Source: an uncultured Porphyromonadaceae bacterium
GTDB taxonomy: Bacteria > Bacteroidota > Bacteroidia > Bacteroidales > Muribaculaceae
Direction: 5' to 3'
DNA: 45,498 nucleotides
Assembly (NCBI GenBank): GCA_947178215.1
Contig: CAMWXJ010000020.1
Location: forward strand, 1-45,498
A program made the position numbers and the translations under genes. Shown in pieces: positions 42,408 to 45,498 of the stretch. Position 1 is the first letter of the stretch, and each line of letters starts with the position of its first letter. The notes under the pieces are model-generated. The model did no database searches and was not told the origin of the DNA. It worked only from the letters and a program-made list of their open reading frames with translations.

Positions 42408-45400
42408 GATTGAGGTCTGGGTGGAGAGGATCTTGATAGTGGCGTAGCCAATCTTGGAATCGCCCCAAGTGTAGTGAGCAACTACGGGGATGAAGATGTA
42501 GAAGGGCTCTACAACCGAGTTACCGCTGTTGTTCTCATATACCAACTGAGCACCGAAGAGGTCAGCAGCCTTCGACACGTTGATTTCATCAAGGCCGGTG
42601 GTGGAACCAACCTGGAACTTAATATCGAAGCCTTCGCGAGTAGTTGAGAGAGCAGTTGCACCGGTGAGGCTGTTGGTCGAGTTAGTGAGGATCTCGTGAT
42701 TACCGGTCTTACCGAAGGTGATGGTACCGTTGAGGCCACCATCGTATTTGCCCATCCAGAAGTCCCAGAGGTTAACGCCATTTACAGTCTCGTTGGCAAC
42801 GAAGCCTGTGAGCTTATTGTCTGTAACAACAGCTTTCCAGAGGGCCTGATCCTGCCAGTCGTAGATGTTGGCAAGAGTACCTACCGAGCGAACATAGTCA
42901 CCGCTTGCGTCGGTAATCTCGATAATCTCGTTGGGGTTAACATCAACGTAGATAGGACGACCTACGCCAACCTTGAACTCGCCGATCTGAGGAACGAGAA
43001 TGTTGCAATCGCCATAGGTAATGTTGATATCAACATTGAAGAGGGTAGCAGGGTTGTTGAGGTCGAATGTCTGAGCATTGACGATATCACGAGCAGCTTC
43101 GCCGTAACCTGCTTCGATAGTGAAGGAAGCATTTTCGAGTGAAGCTACCTTCTCATTGGTGGCTGCTGCAATGAGAGTAAGGCCGTTGTCAGCAGTTTCG
43201 AAGTTATAAACAGTACCGCTTGCGCCGGTGATGCTGGGCTGATTCTCCGAGAAGGTGTAGTTGACAGCAATAGTTGAGCCGATTGCATCCTTGTAGGGCT
43301 CATCGACGGTAAGAACGGGCTTGCCATTTTCCCAAAGGCTTGCAATGGTGAAGGTCATAACATCAGCCTTCGAGGGAACAGTCTGCTTAGCGTTGGCGGC
43401 AACAGCGGGATTGAGGGGAGCAACAGTGTAGTTCTGTGCCCACTGGCTTGCGAGCTGACCCTTGTACGAAACGGTGGGCTGACCAATCACAGTGATTTCA
43501 TAACCTACATATATATTGGTGTTGGTATCTTCATTGCTGAACTTGGCATAGAGGGTCTTGGTCACAGGAGTTGCGGAAAGATTACCATCATACCAGTTGT
43601 CAATCATATCCTTGTCAACAGTAAAGGAAAGAGTCTGAGTCTGGGTATTGCTACCAACTTCTGTCCAATCGAAGTGGCCTAATTCACCATCTTCAGCTGC
43701 GGCTACAAATCCACCCTTTCCATCCTCGATGTAGACGAAGTCTTCGTCCATTACATAGTTTTCCTGGAACTCTTTGATGGTCATGCCGGTAGAAGCAACA
43801 ATCTTACCTGCAACCTTCTCCCAAGACTCATACTTCGTCTGCTCATCGCAGAGATAGAGGAAAGTGGTGAGAGAGCCGATGTAGATAGACTCATTAACTT
43901 CTTCTTCGGGTTTGGGTTCCTCAACATTCTGGAGCTTGATAAGACCGCCGAGGATGATGTTGCCCTCAGCGTCAACGAGCTCAAGAACTACAACGGGTTG
44001 ACGGCCGATAGCTGTACGGGCTGCATTGCCTTTATCGATGGTGATAACCTGCTCGCCATCAGCGTCAACGAAGGTCGGGGTGTAAACGCCTTCGGCATTT
44101 ACTGAACCATACTTGTCTTCGCGTGTGCCGGTGATCTCGTCAGCACCAACATAATATTTGAGGATGCTATACTTCATGGTGAGACCATACTTAGCCTCGA
44201 TTTCATCAAGAGTATAGATATTGTCGTTATCACCGGAGATAGTGATGTTCTTGGCAAGATTGGTGGTGGCGTTGTAATAAACGTCGATAGCATCGCCATT
44301 GATAGCGTCAAAAGCTGTAACTACTACGGCTTCCTTGTTGTAGTTGATGGCGGTGAGGTTTACATTGTCGGAGAGGACACGGACAAAGTTGGACGAAACC
44401 ACGCTGCCGTCGGTAAGAGTACCCTGAAGAGCCATAACAGTGATTTTGTCGTCGGCATTGAAGTACTCCTTATCGGCGATTACGTAGGTAACATCGAGAT
44501 TGCCCTCCTCATTCTTGACTGCGCTCTGGACGTTGGCCACAGCCTTGGATGCACGGCTAACGGCATCATTGGTGAGGAAGCTCCATTCAACGCCTTCGAT
44601 GTTGGCATTGTTGGGGTTGAGGATATAGCTGGCAGTGCTTACACCGTTGATAGCGTAAACCTTACCGGCACCTGCTGCGGCGAAGTCGCTGATTTCATCC
44701 TTGAGCACGTTTGCACTATTGCCAACAGATGTGGTGGCTGCGTAACGGTTCGCATTGAGGATGTCGCCGGAGATATCTTCGGCGCTCATGGCCTCGATGC
44801 CGTCAACGTAGAGATCGGGGATGAACTCAAGACCGGCGAGGGTGCCGTTCTTGGCAAGAGTAGCGTTGAACTCATTGCCCTGAGCGTCTTTAAGACCGTA
44901 GAGAGTAACAGTATTACCGTTGTCAACGGCGGTGATGGTCTGCTCTACGGTAGCGCGCCACTCGATGTCGGTAGCGCCAACGAGAGTGCCGTCAGCCTTG
45001 TATTCGTCAAACTTGCCAGTTTCGGCGTTGGGCTTGAAGTAGTTGCCGGTAGCACCGGTAGCGCCGTCAGCACCTGCTGCGCCGTTTTCACCGGCAGGAC
45101 CCTGCGCAGGATACTCGGTAGCAACGCCATTGAGAGCCCAAACATACTGACCGGCAGCATTCTTAACGATGGTCCAGACATCGGCATCCTTGCCATCCTT
45201 ACCATTGGTGATGTTGAAGGTCTTGTTGTTGCTCAGTGTGATTTCCACACCGTTGGCGTTCTGAGTGACCGAGGTGATCACAGCGCCCTGGCTGACCATA
45301 TCCTGAATGGTCTTGAGATCATTCTTGATAGCATCAACCTGAGTCTGCAGGTTATTGATGTCGTCGTCGTAGTCCTTACACGAGGTAAAGGAAGCCGACA

Positions 45401-45452
45401 TGGCGACGCCAAAGGCTGCGAGAATTGACGCTTTCAGAAAAGCTTTTCTCAT
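42402..45452 (-). CDS. Large surface lipoprotein B, paralogue of A
   Basis: The 1016-residue protein shares the whole N-terminus with A: the signal peptide, SFTSC with lipid Cys25, KDYDDDINNLQTQVDA and the same tryptophan motif VWALNGVATEYPAQGPAGENG. Its own collagen-like run follows, GAAGADGATGATG. The rest is beta-rich and only weakly similar to A, although the parts come in the same order (DLYVDGIEA, TAIGRQPVVVLELVDAEGNI, KTLYAKFSNEDTN, YIFIPVVAHYTWG...IGYATIKI). It is shorter than A by about 170 residues. Codon use is like A. Its promoter probably lies beyond the right edge of the window; only 46 upstream bases are visible. Confidence 0.85.
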   Translation of the reverse strand: MRKAFLKASILAAFGVAMSASFTSCKDYDDDINNLQTQVDAIKNDLKTIQDMVSQGAVITSVTQNANGVEITLSNNKTFNITNGKDGKDADVWTIVKNAAGQYVWALNGVATEYPAQGPAGENGAAGADGATGATGNYFKPNAETGKFDEYKADGTLVGATDIEWRATVEQTITAVDNGNTVTLYGLKDAQGNEFNATLAKNGTLAGLEFIPDLYVDGIEAMSAEDISGDILNANRYAATTSVGNSANVLKDEISDFAAAGAGKVYAINGVSTASYILNPNNANIEGVEWSFLTNDAVSRASKAVANVQSAVKNEEGNLDVTYVIADKEYFNADDKITVMALQGTLTDGSVVSSNFVRVLSDNVNLTAINYNKEAVVVTAFDAINGDAIDVYYNATTNLAKNITISGDNDNIYTLDEIEAKYGLTMKYSILKYYVGADEITGTREDKYGSVNAEGVYTPTFVDADGEQVITIDKGNAARTAIGRQPVVVLELVDAEGNIILGGLIKLQNVEEPKPEEEVNESIYIGSLTTFLYLCDEQTKYESWEKVAGKIVASTGMTIKEFQENYVMDEDFVYIEDGKGGFVAAAEDGELGHFDWTEVGSNTQTQTLSFTVDKDMIDNWYDGNLSATPVTKTLYAKFSNEDTNTNIYVGYEITVIGQPTVSYKGQLASQWAQNYTVAPLNPAVAANAKQTVPSKADVMTFTIASLWENGKPVLTVDEPYKDAIGSTIAVNYTFSENQPSITGASGTVYNFETADNGLTLIAAATNEKVASLENASFTIEAGYGEAARDIVNAQTFDLNNPATLFNVDINITYGDCNILVPQIGEFKVGVGRPIYVDVNPNEIIEITDASGDYVRSVGTLANIYDWQDQALWKAVVTDNKLTGFVANETVNGVNLWDFWMGKYDGGLNGTITFGKTGNHEILTNSTNSLTGATALSTTREGFDIKFQVGSTTGLDEINVSKAADLFGAQLVYENNSGNSVVEPFYIFIPVVAHYTWGDSKIGYATIKILSTQTSIN

Positions 45453-45471
45453 AATAAGTAAACTGTTAAAT
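45337..45471 (-). repeat. 5' inverted homology block, copy B
   Basis: Inverted counterpart of 37694-37828, covering the start of gene B and 19 bases of leader. Homology with A stops abruptly at 45471. Confidence 0.9.
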
Positions 45472-45488
45472 TAATAATATATTATTAA
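45471..45488. promoter_or_regulatory. Perfect 18-base AT palindrome at the edge of the inverted block
   Basis: TTAATAATATATTATTAA equals its own reverse complement. It begins at the last base of the shared 5' block of gene B and is absent before gene A. It may be an operator, part of an AT-rich promoter, or a recombination site. Confidence 0.45.
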
Positions 45489-45498
45489 GCTTCTACGC

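Noticed and set aside
1-45498. CRISPR arrays, tRNA or rRNA genes, insertion sequences
   Set aside because: The only tandem arrays are the 9-base units near 37.4 and 41.5 kb, without spacers. No tRNA-like fold, rRNA sequence or transposase frame was recognised.

Overview
The window is chromosomal DNA of a gut Bacteroidales, most likely a Muribaculaceae (S24-7) relative. The grounds are: Bacteroidota-type promoters (TTG/TTTG, about 20 bases, TAnnTTTG); a Rho with a very long disordered insertion; a type IX secretion C-terminal signal; surface lipoproteins with an acidic export signal after the lipid cysteine; a SusB-like GH97; small Bacteroidota families (DUF4491, DUF3098); and GC-rich housekeeping genes. 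The genus assignment is inference. I see no rRNA, tRNA, CRISPR array, transposase or phage genes.

Left part (1-12.3 kb): rho and a one-base-overlapping SpoU-type RNA methyltransferase; an OmpA-family porin; a small membrane protein resembling the tail of an SPFH protein; a PMCA-type calcium ATPase; a Rid-family protein; a ResB/CcsA cytochrome c maturation fusion; then, on the minus strand, a perR-like regulator followed by rubrerythrin, with a PerR-like operator in the regulator's own promoter.

Middle (12.6-25.6 kb): a large secreted protein with an HEKTH zinc-peptidase motif and a type IX sorting tail; a sulfatase; and a glycan segment (GT2, then on the minus strand flippase, FrhB-like Fe-S protein and pyruvyl transferase family protein, then GT4) that is visibly more AT-rich than its surroundings. 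A TPM-domain protein and a DUF4491 protein follow.

Housekeeping block (25.6-32.1 kb): a double-parvulin foldase, then ftsX, DUF3098, uppP, truB, queA and a YigZ/IMPACT protein, tightly packed. It joins divisome, envelope lipid carrier and tRNA modification genes. After it come a tiny acidic lipoprotein under a promoter with a perfect 16-bp palindrome, a GH97 alpha-glucosidase, and a two-domain protein in which a NagB-like domain with replaced catalytic residues is fused to an apparently intact PIG-L deacetylase domain.

Right end (37.2-45.5 kb): the most striking part. Two very large surface lipoprotein genes (1190 and 1016 codons) face each other. Their first 135 bases and their roughly 100-base 3' ends/terminators are near-identical inverted copies, while the middles have diverged. 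Between them lie a four-helix-bundle (23S-IVS type) gene and hairpin/9-base-repeat elements that also occur before the first lipoprotein gene. This looks like an inverted cassette pair able to vary a major surface protein by inversion or gene conversion. That is inference from architecture; no recombinase lies in the window.
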